Assembly: GCA_017960985.1 (NCBI GenBank)
Contig: JAGCYD010000028.1
Location: forward strand, 48,455 to 112,454
Source of the DNA: Bacteroidaceae bacterium
GTDB lineage: Bacteria > Bacteroidota > Bacteroidia > Bacteroidales > Bacteroidaceae
DNA length: 64,000 nucleotides
Direction: 5' to 3'
In this document: piece after piece, positions 51,609 through 59,236 of the stretch
Layout: each line of letters starts with the position of its first letter
Numbering within the stretch: the stretch's first letter is position 1
Translations under genes and position numbers: made by a program
Notes under the pieces: model-generated
Database searches by the model: none
Told to the model about the DNA's origin: nothing
The model's input: the letters and a program-made list of their open reading frames with translations, nothing else

Positions 51609-52148
51609 ATGAAAAAAAGCAATGTCTATACCCGCCGTGGAGATACAGGAATGACGGGACTGGCTAGTGGCCAGCGTGTGCCCAAATCACATTGTAGGCT
51701 GGAGGCTTACGGAACATTGGACGAACTGAATAGTTTGCTGGGACTGCTCTGTACCTATCAAGAAGAAAAGGGTGACCGCCAACGGATTCTACAGATACAA
51801 AACGACCTGTTTTCGGTAAGTTGTGAATTGGCAACCCTCGATTGTCAACCTAAAAATAGTCTTCCTGTTGATGCTGTGACAATGCTTGAACATGCCATTG
51901 ATGAAACGGAATGTGGTGAGTGGCGCGGTTTTATCTTGCCTGGAGGGACGCGTGGCGCGGCCTTGGCTCATGTATGTCGTACTGTTTGTCGGCGTGTCGA
52001 GCGCTGTATCTATCGTATAGACGATGGTAGTCAGGTAAATCCCATCTTGTTGCAATACATTAATCGACTGAGTGATTATCTCTTTGTTTTGGCTAAGAAA
52101 ATGAACAAATTGGCAGGACAGGAAGAAATTATTTGGAAAAGTCATTGA
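51609..52148 (+). CDS. Cob(I)yrinic acid a,c-diamide adenosyltransferase, PduO type
   Basis: This enzyme attaches the 5'-deoxyadenosyl group of ATP to cob(I)alamin to give adenosylcobalamin. The 179-residue protein has the PduO-type ATP-binding N-terminus VYTRRGDTGMTGLASGQRV, then EAYGTLDELNSLLGLL, and the catalytic helix with FILPGGTRGAALAHVCRTVCRRVER, including the conserved Arg residues. A C-terminal YINRLSDYLFVLAKKMNKLAG is also typical. It lies far from the uptake operon and I see no riboswitch ahead of it. It gives the imported vitamin its coenzyme form, needed for example by methylmalonyl-CoA mutase. Confidence 0.93.
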   Translation: MKKSNVYTRRGDTGMTGLASGQRVPKSHCRLEAYGTLDELNSLLGLLCTYQEEKGDRQRILQIQNDLFSVSCELATLDCQPKNSLPVDAVTMLEHAIDETECGEWRGFILPGGTRGAALAHVCRTVCRRVERCIYRIDDGSQVNPILLQYINRLSDYLFVLAKKMNKLAGQEEIIWKSH

Positions 52149-52166
52149 ATTTGTAGAGGAAAGTTA

Positions 52167-52174
52167 TATCTTTG
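52167..52174 (+). promoter_or_regulatory. -7 promoter element of the DUF2795 gene
   Basis: TATCTTTG matches TAnnTTTG and lies 43 bases before the ATG at 52218; the -33 region is weak (ATTG at 52144-52147, 19 bases upstream). Confidence 0.5.
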
Positions 52175-52217
52175 CACGCCGAAATAAGATATAACTAACG
52201 AAAAACCCTATAATAGC

Positions 52218-52439
52218 ATGTATTGGACACTTGAATTAGCATCAAAATTGGAGGATGCTCCATGGCCTGCAACCAAGGATGAGCTTATTGATTATGCCGT
52301 TCGTAGCGGTGCTCCTCTGGAGGTGATTGAAAACCTAAACGAAATTGAGGATGAGGGAGAGATTTACGAGACCATCGAGGATGTCTGGCCCGACTATCCC
52401 ACGAAAGAAGACTTCTTGTTCAACGAGGACGAATACTAA
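52218..52439 (+). CDS. DUF2795 domain small acidic protein
   Basis: This 73-residue acidic protein, MYWTLELASKLEDAPWPATK at the start, contains the DUF2795 core (about 12-45, KDELIDYAVRSGAPLEVIENLNEIEDEGE) followed by a tail IEDVWPDYPTKEDFLFNEDEY. Proteins of this type are short, abundant and common in Bacteroidota as single genes; their role is not known. It has its own -7 element and a strong terminator, so it is a monocistronic gene. Its high acidic content and lack of cysteines fit a cytoplasmic binding protein. Confidence 0.85.
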   Translation: MYWTLELASKLEDAPWPATKDELIDYAVRSGAPLEVIENLNEIEDEGEIYETIEDVWPDYPTKEDFLFNEDEY

Positions 52440-52458
52440 TCCTCAAATTCATTCATTC

Positions 52459-52489
52459 AAGCCCTCCCTGACCAAAGGGAGGGCTTTTT
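52459..52489 (+). terminator. Intrinsic terminator after the DUF2795 gene
   Basis: AAGCCCTCCCT (52459-52469) pairs perfectly with AGGGAGGGCTT (52476-52486) around a 6-base loop, followed by T-runs. Confidence 0.9.
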
Positions 52490-52503
52490 GTTTTTATTTT
52501 TGT

Positions 52504-52606
52504 GTTTTACTCACCTAATCGTATCTTTAACTATGGTATTTTATATACTCACGTCCAAAAATGCGCAAGTAAAACTTGGCATTTTGCTCACTTAATCGTA
52601 TCTTTG
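52504..52606 (+). promoter_or_regulatory. Duplicated promoter region of the C10 protease gene
   Basis: Copy one at 52504-52528 (TTTTACTCACC...TATCTTTA) and copy two at 52575-52606 (CTTGGCATTTTGC...TATCTTTG) share the CTCACNTAATCGTATCTTT core. Copy two has an intact -7 at 52599-52606 with CTTGG 19 bases upstream; copy one has lost the last G of the -7. The gene starts 45 bases after copy two. Confidence 0.65.
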
Positions 52607-52651
52607 ACGCCATATATATATTAAAGAATTTACAATATAAAAAAAGATAAT

Positions 52652-55600
52652 ATGAAAAAGAGAGGGTTTGTATGGGTGATATTTCTGTTTATCATCCAAT
52701 TTGTAGCAGCACAGCAGATTGCTGAAAAAGATGCATTGTGGCGCGCACAGAAATTCTTAACATCGTCCCACAGGTCAGGAGGAAAGGGCGCACCCGTAGT
52801 GGCACCCACTATGGAACTGGCTTATGTTGGGAAGCAAGATGACGAAGTGCATTTTTATGTATTCAATAGTGCATCCATAGGAGAAAAGGGCGGATTCGTC
52901 ATTGTTGGTGGTGATGAGACAGCCCGTGACATTCTCGGCTATAGTACACATGGTAAGTTCAACTACGACTCAATACCCGATAATGTTCGCTATTGGCTGT
53001 CGATGTACGACGAACAAATCAGTCAGGGCATTGCGTCTTCTGCACGCCCCGTTTCGCGTGTGGTCAGCAGGGCAACGGTGCCAGGATTGTTATCTACGAC
53101 TTGGAATCAGGATGACCCATATAATAGTGAACTCCCCAGTCTGGGCAACGGATACACGGGTAGATATGCCTTGGCAACAGGTTGTGTAGCTACGGCCATG
53201 GCGCAGGTGATGAAATTCCACGAATATCCCCAGCATGGTGTCGGCAGTAAAAGTTATACGGGCATCAATAATCTGACCTTTGAGGCGGACTTTGCGAATA
53301 CTACTTACGATTGGGCCAATATGCTTGATGATTATAGTAGTGGCTATACGGCAACGGAAGCTGAGGCTGTGGGCACGCTGATGTATCATTGTGGTGTATC
53401 TGTAGATATGTCGTACGGACAGATATACAATGGCGGATCAGGCGCACAGACGCGTAAGGTACCTCAGGCACTCATTAATACCTTTGGATACGACAAAGAG
53501 GCAGGAGTGCGATACCGTGATTACTATAGCGATGAAGAGTGGGAAGACCTGATTTACGATGAACTTGCTGCAGGCCGTCCTGTTCTATATAGCGCGTCGA
53601 GCAATGAGGGCGGTCATGCCTTTGTATGTCATGGATACGATTCCGATTATGACTATTTTTCCATCAACTGGGGTTGGGGTGGTGATTGCGATGGATACTA
53701 TCCCCTTTCGGGAACGAAGGCTCTGACGACAGAAGGTACGGGTATCGGCGGTTCCAGCGAAGGTAGTTCATATACGAGGAACCAGATGGTGGTCGTTGGC
53801 GTAAGACCTGACGAGGGTAACGACTATCCCTTGAATATTAACTGCTATGGTGAGTATTCTCTTTCAACCTCGAATAGTACAGACAACGCCGTTACTTCTT
53901 ATACACTTAATCGTGCTTCTGCCAGTGAGGCTACGCTTTATATGATTTGTTCTCCCATAAATTATACGCCAATAGCATCAGATTTTCAGATGGGTGTGCG
54001 GATAACGGAGAGTACTACGGGAAAAACCTACTTTAATTCCTCGCATTCATTTTCCTCCCTCCCTTATGGCAGTTACTATTCAGCAGTTCCTGCAACTTTT
54101 TCCACTTCAATCCTGCCTTACAATGGTACTTATGAGGTGGAACCCGTATTCCGCCCCTCCGACTCATCAAGTGACGATGATTGGCAGTTGATGCGTTATG
54201 ATGTGACGATTACGGTACCTACTATTGTCATTACAGGTGGTGTGGACGATCAACCCATTGATGTGGAGTTTACCTTGAGTGACAATGTTATTCAGGTGGC
54301 GCGTACGGCAACTATCTCGCATAATAGTACTTATAACGGAACGATAACCTATACTTCCTCCAATCCTTCTGTGGCTACGGTGGATGCTAATGGAACAATT
54401 ACGGGTGTATCCGTCGGCACAACTACCATTACAGCTTCAGCCTCGGCCACGGTTGCCTATAATGCTACGGTGGAGCAATTTACAGTTACTGTTGTTGCAA
54501 CACAAAAGGATCCCATAGGCTTCTCTATTAGTGCCACCTCCCTTATGGTAGGAGACTTGGCCAATATAACTTCGCCCACAGGATATGAAGGTACGGTGAC
54601 TTATACTTCGTCCAATCCTTCTGTAGCAACGGTAAGCAATGCCGGAGTGGTTACAGCCGTAGTTGCAGGTACAACAACCATTACCGTGACAGGCTCTTCA
54701 ACTGATACTTATAGCAGTACGGTGCAGACATTCCTTGTAACCGTGACGGAGTCTTTGCCTGAAGGATTCGTTATCTTGAGCGCAGCCTTCCCTTATGGAG
54801 ATTTTGCCTTACCTACTGATAATAATGGTACGCTTCTTGTCATTTTTAAGAATAATACCAGTTCGGCGGTAACCCAAGCCGTTTATTTTAGGGTCGTATT
54901 GAATGGCGGTGCGACACTAACTTCATCGTACACCTTCCAAGATGTGGCGGCAGGCTCTTCGGTAGGACTGAACTTAAATCTTTCTTATCCAACATATATG
55001 ACGGAAGGGAACCCCTATACAATATATTTCTATTATGATAGTTCCTATACCCAACCATATAACATCCCATCTTTCACTTATACTTGGTGCACCGAGGGTA
55101 CGATTAGCTATGAAATGACAGCTGCGGGCTATGGCACAATCTGCCTCCCGTTTGCAGCCGAAGTGCCTACAGGATTGCTGGCCTATGAATGCAGTAGTAT
55201 GGACGAAGAAGGTCGTGTGCAACTGACCCGTGCTTTATCGTTGGCCAAGGATACCCCCTATATATTGAAAGGAACGGCAGGTACATACGATTTCACAGGC
55301 CCGTTGAATCCCAACGACCAAGCTACCTATACCAAGGGAATGCTGACAGGTGTAACTTCTGATAGTTATGCCTTGCAGGCTGGCGATTGCGTATTGCAGT
55401 CGAATGGAGGAGTTGTTGGTTTCTACAATGCTACACCATTGGCAGGAGAGACCTTTACCCAGTATCACGCATTCCTTAGTGCTCCAGCTGTGTTTAAGGT
55501 GACGGAGAAGAAGGGTGATTTCGATGGAGACTTTGATGTGGATACAACTGATGTCGGTGCTGTAGTGGGTACTGTGCTGGCAGGTGGCACATATCCATCC

Positions 55601-55765
55601 AATTATGATATCAATGAGGATGGAGTGGGCAATGTGGCCGATGTTACGGCTGTCGTGAACCTGTTACTTAATTCTGGTGCTCAAGGCGGAGGCTCTGCGA
55701 CAACCTATGGAACGCGTGTTGCTGCCTATTCGCAGGAAGCTGCTTCCAGTGGAAAGGAACTATAG
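52652..55765 (+). CDS. C10-family cysteine protease with Ig-like repeats and dockerin-like tail
   Basis: This is a 1037-residue exported protease of the streptopain (SpeB)/PrtT type. After the signal (MKKRGFVWVIFLFIIQFVAAQ) comes a propeptide (about 22-150) with FVIVGGDETARDILGYS, then the catalytic domain (about 150-390). The likely nucleophile is Cys178 in ALATGCVATAMAQVMKFH and the catalytic His322 is in NEGGHAFVCHGYD, with INWGWGGDCDGYYPL following. The middle (about 540-710) has two BIG2-like repeats, each with YTSSNPSVATV. Near 950-1015 is a dockerin-like pair, GDFDGDFDVDTTDVGAVVGTV and DINEDGVGNVADVTAVVNLL. The last residues are Ser/Gly-rich. No type IX secretion C-terminal domain is recognisable. 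It lies directly before porP. Confidence 0.88.
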   Translation: MKKRGFVWVIFLFIIQFVAAQQIAEKDALWRAQKFLTSSHRSGGKGAPVVAPTMELAYVGKQDDEVHFYVFNSASIGEKGGFVIVGGDETARDILGYSTHGKFNYDSIPDNVRYWLSMYDEQISQGIASSARPVSRVVSRATVPGLLSTTWNQDDPYNSELPSLGNGYTGRYALATGCVATAMAQVMKFHEYPQHGVGSKSYTGINNLTFEADFANTTYDWANMLDDYSSGYTATEAEAVGTLMYHCGVSVDMSYGQIYNGGSGAQTRKVPQALINTFGYDKEAGVRYRDYYSDEEWEDLIYDELAAGRPVLYSASSNEGGHAFVCHGYDSDYDYFSINWGWGGDCDGYYPLSGTKALTTEGTGIGGSSEGSSYTRNQMVVVGVRPDEGNDYPLNINCYGEYSLSTSNSTDNAVTSYTLNRASASEATLYMICSPINYTPIASDFQMGVRITESTTGKTYFNSSHSFSSLPYGSYYSAVPATFSTSILPYNGTYEVEPVFRPSDSSSDDDWQLMRYDVTITVPTIVITGGVDDQPIDVEFTLSDNVIQVARTATISHNSTYNGTITYTSSNPSVATVDANGTITGVSVGTTTITASASATVAYNATVEQFTVTVVATQKDPIGFSISATSLMVGDLANITSPTGYEGTVTYTSSNPSVATVSNAGVVTAVVAGTTTITVTGSSTDTYSSTVQTFLVTVTESLPEGFVILSAAFPYGDFALPTDNNGTLLVIFKNNTSSAVTQAVYFRVVLNGGATLTSSYTFQDVAAGSSVGLNLNLSYPTYMTEGNPYTIYFYYDSSYTQPYNIPSFTYTWCTEGTISYEMTAAGYGTICLPFAAEVPTGLLAYECSSMDEEGRVQLTRALSLAKDTPYILKGTAGTYDFTGPLNPNDQATYTKGMLTGVTSDSYALQAGDCVLQSNGGVVGFYNATPLAGETFTQYHAFLSAPAVFKVTEKKGDFDGDFDVDTTDVGAVVGTVLAGGTYPSNYDINEDGVGNVADVTAVVNLLLNSGAQGGGSATTYGTRVAAYSQEAASSGKEL

Positions 55766-55830
55766 CAATAGATGATAAATTCGACGGTGGTACACAATAA
55801 AGAAAGTCGCCCCCGCGTTATTAGAGGTGG

Positions 55831-56772
55831 ATGAAAAGACTGTTGTGGTTGGTTGCAGGCGTATTGGCTACGACCCAAGTCAAGGCTCAGTACGACGCGG
55901 CGTTCACCAACTATTGGGCGCTGCAATCCTATTTCAACCCCGCATCGAGCGGATTGGACGGGCTGCTGAACATACAAGGCGCCTATAGCATGCAACTGGT
56001 GGGGTTCGAAGATGCCCCGGCAACGATGCTCGCCACTGCCGACCTACCACTCTTCTTTCTGAGTCCACGACATGGCGCTGGCGTTGGGTTTATGAATGAC
56101 AAGATAGGTCTCTTCACCAACAAGAAACTGTACCTCCAATATGCCTACCATCAACCGCTATGGGGCGGAACCTTGAGCATAGGTGCTCGCGTAGGAATGC
56201 TGAACGAAACCTTCGATGGTACGAAACTGGATGTGAATGACGCTGGTGACCCTGCGTTTGCCACGAGTGAAGTGAATGGTACCATGGTAGATGTGGATGC
56301 AGGAATCCGTTTCAGCTACAAAAAAATATGGTATGTAGGCATAAGTTCGATGCACCTCACGGGGCCAACGATAAAGTTGGGCGACGATAAGATGCACGAA
56401 ACTTCGGTAAGCCGACTGTACTACCTGACAGGTGGTTACAATATTAAGTTCCGCCAGCCAGCGTATATGCTCTATACGACGGCGATTCTACGCACCGATT
56501 TTCTTGCGTGGCGTGGTGATATCACGGCAAGATTGGCTTACAACGGGGATAAGATTCATCTGTATGCGGGTCTGTCGTATAGCCCTACGATATCGGTAGG
56601 TGTACTGCTCGGCACTACATTCCACGGCATTCAGATAGGCTATTCCTACGAAGTATATACAGGAGGTGTCGGGGCACTGCACGGAACTCACGAGTTGGTT
56701 CTCGGGTACCAGACAGACCTGAATCTGTTTAAGAAAGGAAAGAATCTGCACAAGAGCGTGCGCATATTATAA
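55831..56772 (+). CDS. porP: Type IX secretion outer-membrane protein, PorP/SprF family
   Basis: This is a 313-residue outer-membrane beta-barrel, part of the type IX secretion machinery. The signal MKRLLWLVAGVLATTQVKAQ is followed by YDAAFTNYWALQSYFNPASSGLDGLLNIQGAYSMQ, the family N-terminus (PorP/SprF proteins nearly always have YxxNP near here). Later come GVGFMNDKIGLFTNKKLYLQYAYH, LSIGARVGMLNE, FSYKKIWYVGISSMHLTGPT and GIQIGYSYEVYTGGVGALHGTHELVLGY. SprF-type proteins are used for individual cargo as well; position ahead of porK marks this one as core PorP. It begins 65 bases after the protease stop. No clear TAnnTTTG element is seen upstream, so read-through from the protease is possible. 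Confidence 0.92.
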   Translation: MKRLLWLVAGVLATTQVKAQYDAAFTNYWALQSYFNPASSGLDGLLNIQGAYSMQLVGFEDAPATMLATADLPLFFLSPRHGAGVGFMNDKIGLFTNKKLYLQYAYHQPLWGGTLSIGARVGMLNETFDGTKLDVNDAGDPAFATSEVNGTMVDVDAGIRFSYKKIWYVGISSMHLTGPTIKLGDDKMHETSVSRLYYLTGGYNIKFRQPAYMLYTTAILRTDFLAWRGDITARLAYNGDKIHLYAGLSYSPTISVGVLLGTTFHGIQIGYSYEVYTGGVGALHGTHELVLGYQTDLNLFKKGKNLHKSVRIL

Positions 56773-56802
56773 AATGAAGTACAAACAAGAAGTAAAGAAT
56801 AA

Positions 56803-58239
56803 ATGAAAAGGTTAGCATTTTTAGTTTTTAATTTTTCATTCTTAATTCTTTTGACCGCCTGCATGGGGTCCAGCAGTTCGGCTAATGCCGTTGGTGGCGA
56901 GGTGACGGGCGTGAAGGGTTCCTCTTATTCCGAACCGACGCCGTTTGGTATGGTGGCTGTTCGTAAGGGCTCATTGAAAGTGGGATTGGAGGAGAACGAT
57001 ACACTATGGGGCGCAGAGTTCCCCGCGCGTGAGATTTCTGTCGATGGTTTCTGGATGGACGCTACGGAGGTGTCTAATGCCAAGTATCGTCAATTTGTAC
57101 AGTGGGTGCGCGACAGTATCATCCGTGAGCGCCTTGCTGACCCTGCGTATGGTGGTGACGAAACTTACAAGATAGAGGAAGATAAGGAAGGTAACCCGAT
57201 TACTCCATACTTGAACTGGAATAAAAACATTCCTTGGAAGAAAGCCAATGAGGACGAGGCTCGCGCTATAGAGAGTGTGTATGTGTATCATCCCATTGAC
57301 GGAACGAAAATGCTCGATGCCAGTCAGATGAACTATCGTTATGAGATTTATGACTATGCCGCTGCCGCACAGCGTCGTTATCGTCTGAATCCAGAAGAAC
57401 GCGACCTAAATACAGACCATTCCGTAGATCCTAACGAAGTGGTGATGATATCGAAGGATACGGCATGGATTGACGATGATGGTAAGATTGTGCGTCAGAC
57501 CATTACCCGTCCGCTTTCTGGACCATGGGATTTTCTCAACACCTATATCGTGAACATCTATCCCGATACGACTTGTTGGGTCAACGACTTCAAGAATGCC
57601 GACAACGAGCGTTATATGAAACTCTATTTCAACAATCCTGTATATGACGACTATCCCGTTGTGGGTGTGACCTGGGAACAGGCAAATGCCTTCTGTATGT
57701 GGCGTACCAACTTCCTGTTGAAGGGTATCGGCGGTATGGCTAAGTACATCCAACGCTATCGTCTCCCGACAGAGATAGAATGGGAGTATGCGGCTCGTGG
57801 AAAGGAGGGAAATCCTTTCCCCTGGACAGAAAATGAGGTTAAGAGCGACAAGGGATGTTATTATGCCAACTTCAAGCCCGATCGTGGTAATTACACCCAG
57901 GACGGAAGTTTGATAACCTCGAAGTGTGGGGCATTTAGTGCCAATTCCAATGGGTTGTATGATATGGCCGGCAATGTGGCAGAATGGACCAGTACGATTT
58001 ATACCGAGGCAGGTGTGGAAAGCATGAGTGATATGAACCCCGAACTGAAGTTCAATGCTGCCAAGGAAGACCCTTACCGCTTGAAGAAGAAGAGCGTGCG
58101 TGGTGGCTCGTGGAAAGACCCCGAGAGCATGATTCGTAGCGCATGGCGCAGCTATGAGTACCAGAATCAGCCGAGAAGTTATATCGGTTTCCGTTGTGTT
58201 CGCTCAATGGTTAGTGATAATACCAGACAAAAGAAATAA
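56803..58239 (+). CDS. porK: Type IX secretion ring lipoprotein PorK/GldK
   Basis: PorK forms, with PorN, the large periplasmic ring of the type IX secretion system under the outer membrane. The 478-residue lipoprotein (signal ending LILLTAC) has the sulfatase-modifying-factor (SUMF1) fold: FGMVAVRKGSLKVGLEENDTLWGAE, VDGFWMDATEVSNAKYRQFVQWV, DDYPVVGVTWEQANAFCMWRTNFL, YRLPTEIEWEYAARGKEG, NGLYDMAGNVAEWTS and SVRGGSWKDPESMIRSAWR. The long internal part between about 125 and 265 is typical of PorK/GldK and absent from ordinary SUMF1 enzymes. The signal-peptide coding part (56815-56847) shares an A/T-rich 33-base segment with porN. It lies 30 bases after porP. Confidence 0.95.
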   Translation: MKRLAFLVFNFSFLILLTACMGSSSSANAVGGEVTGVKGSSYSEPTPFGMVAVRKGSLKVGLEENDTLWGAEFPAREISVDGFWMDATEVSNAKYRQFVQWVRDSIIRERLADPAYGGDETYKIEEDKEGNPITPYLNWNKNIPWKKANEDEARAIESVYVYHPIDGTKMLDASQMNYRYEIYDYAAAAQRRYRLNPEERDLNTDHSVDPNEVVMISKDTAWIDDDGKIVRQTITRPLSGPWDFLNTYIVNIYPDTTCWVNDFKNADNERYMKLYFNNPVYDDYPVVGVTWEQANAFCMWRTNFLLKGIGGMAKYIQRYRLPTEIEWEYAARGKEGNPFPWTENEVKSDKGCYYANFKPDRGNYTQDGSLITSKCGAFSANSNGLYDMAGNVAEWTSTIYTEAGVESMSDMNPELKFNAAKEDPYRLKKKSVRGGSWKDPESMIRSAWRSYEYQNQPRSYIGFRCVRSMVSDNTRQKK

Positions 58240-58262
58240 CACTAAAAACACAGAATAGAATC

Positions 58263-59189
58263 ATGGCAAAACGATTGAATCTGATAGAAGTCATCCAGAA
58301 ATGGATGGACACCATGGCAGGTCAGACCTTTATGAACTATGCTTATAGTTGGGGTGCTGCCGTCGTTATCTTGGGAACATTGTTTAAACTGACCCATCTC
58401 CCGGGTGCCAACCTGATGTTGTTCCTCGGTATGGGAACCGAGGTGTTTGTGTTTGTCGTTTCAGGTTTTGAGCGTGTAACGGAGAAAGTGCCCAATTCAG
58501 GTGCAGCCTCTGGTGCAGCATTGTCGAGCGAGACTATAGAAGAACTGGCTAATGTTGCTTCGGCTGCAGCTCAGAATGTAAGTAATGGTGGTGGCGGTGG
58601 TGGCACCGTGGTCATCGGCGGCGGAATGCCGGGAGGCGGCGGAACTGTAGTCATTGGCGGTGGTGCCGTCGGAAGTGAAGCCTCGACACAAGGCACTGGC
58701 GAAGGCACTCCTGTTGTTGTGGGTGGCGGAGCTGTTGGTGGTGGCCAACCTGTCATTCTGGGTGGAGGTGTTGTTGGTGGAGGCATCGTAGGTGGCGCAG
58801 GCTTGACAGAAGCCGCCCAGATTCAGGCTACTGATCCCGCAACAGTGGAAGAGGCAGTGAAGAACTATGCCGAGCAACTGACAGAACTGACCGAGGTGCT
58901 GGGTCGTGTGAAGAAACAGGCCGAGCGTATGAGTACCGACAGCGAGGAGATGGAGAACCTGAACCGTACGCTGACAGGTATTGCCACGGTATATGAACTA
59001 CAACTCCGTAACATCAGCAAGCAGGTTACTACTATCGAGCAGATCGACGAACAGACTCGCCGTATGGCACAGCAGATAGAGGAACTGAACAATGTCTATG
59101 CCCGCATGATTCAGGCACTGACCGTCAATATGTCGGCTCCTGTTGCACCTGCACCTGCTGCTCCTACAACTCCTTTGGAGGAATCGTAG
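58263..59189 (+). CDS. porL: Type IX secretion inner-membrane motor protein PorL/GldL
   Basis: PorL and PorM form the inner-membrane motor that uses proton-motive force to drive type IX secretion. The 308-residue protein has two membrane helices (about 24-66) in YAYSWGAAVVILGTLFKLTHLPGANLMLFLGMGTEVFVFVVSGFE, containing the conserved Glu of GTEVFVF that is thought to take part in proton flow. Residues about 107-178 are a glycine-rich run with units such as GGGTVVIGGG and VVGGGAVGGG, unusual for the family. A long cytoplasmic coiled coil follows (about 185-285, with LTEVLGRVKKQAERMSTDSEEMENLNRTLTG, LRNISKQVTTIEQIDEQTRR), and the end is Pro/Ala-rich. It lies 23 bases after porK. Confidence 0.93.
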   Translation: MAKRLNLIEVIQKWMDTMAGQTFMNYAYSWGAAVVILGTLFKLTHLPGANLMLFLGMGTEVFVFVVSGFERVTEKVPNSGAASGAALSSETIEELANVASAAAQNVSNGGGGGGTVVIGGGMPGGGGTVVIGGGAVGSEASTQGTGEGTPVVVGGGAVGGGQPVILGGGVVGGGIVGGAGLTEAAQIQATDPATVEEAVKNYAEQLTELTEVLGRVKKQAERMSTDSEEMENLNRTLTGIATVYELQLRNISKQVTTIEQIDEQTRRMAQQIEELNNVYARMIQALTVNMSAPVAPAPAAPTTPLEES

Positions 59190-59236
59190 TATTGAGATAC
59201 CGTAATATCGTAATTTCGCCAAATAGAAAATAGATT

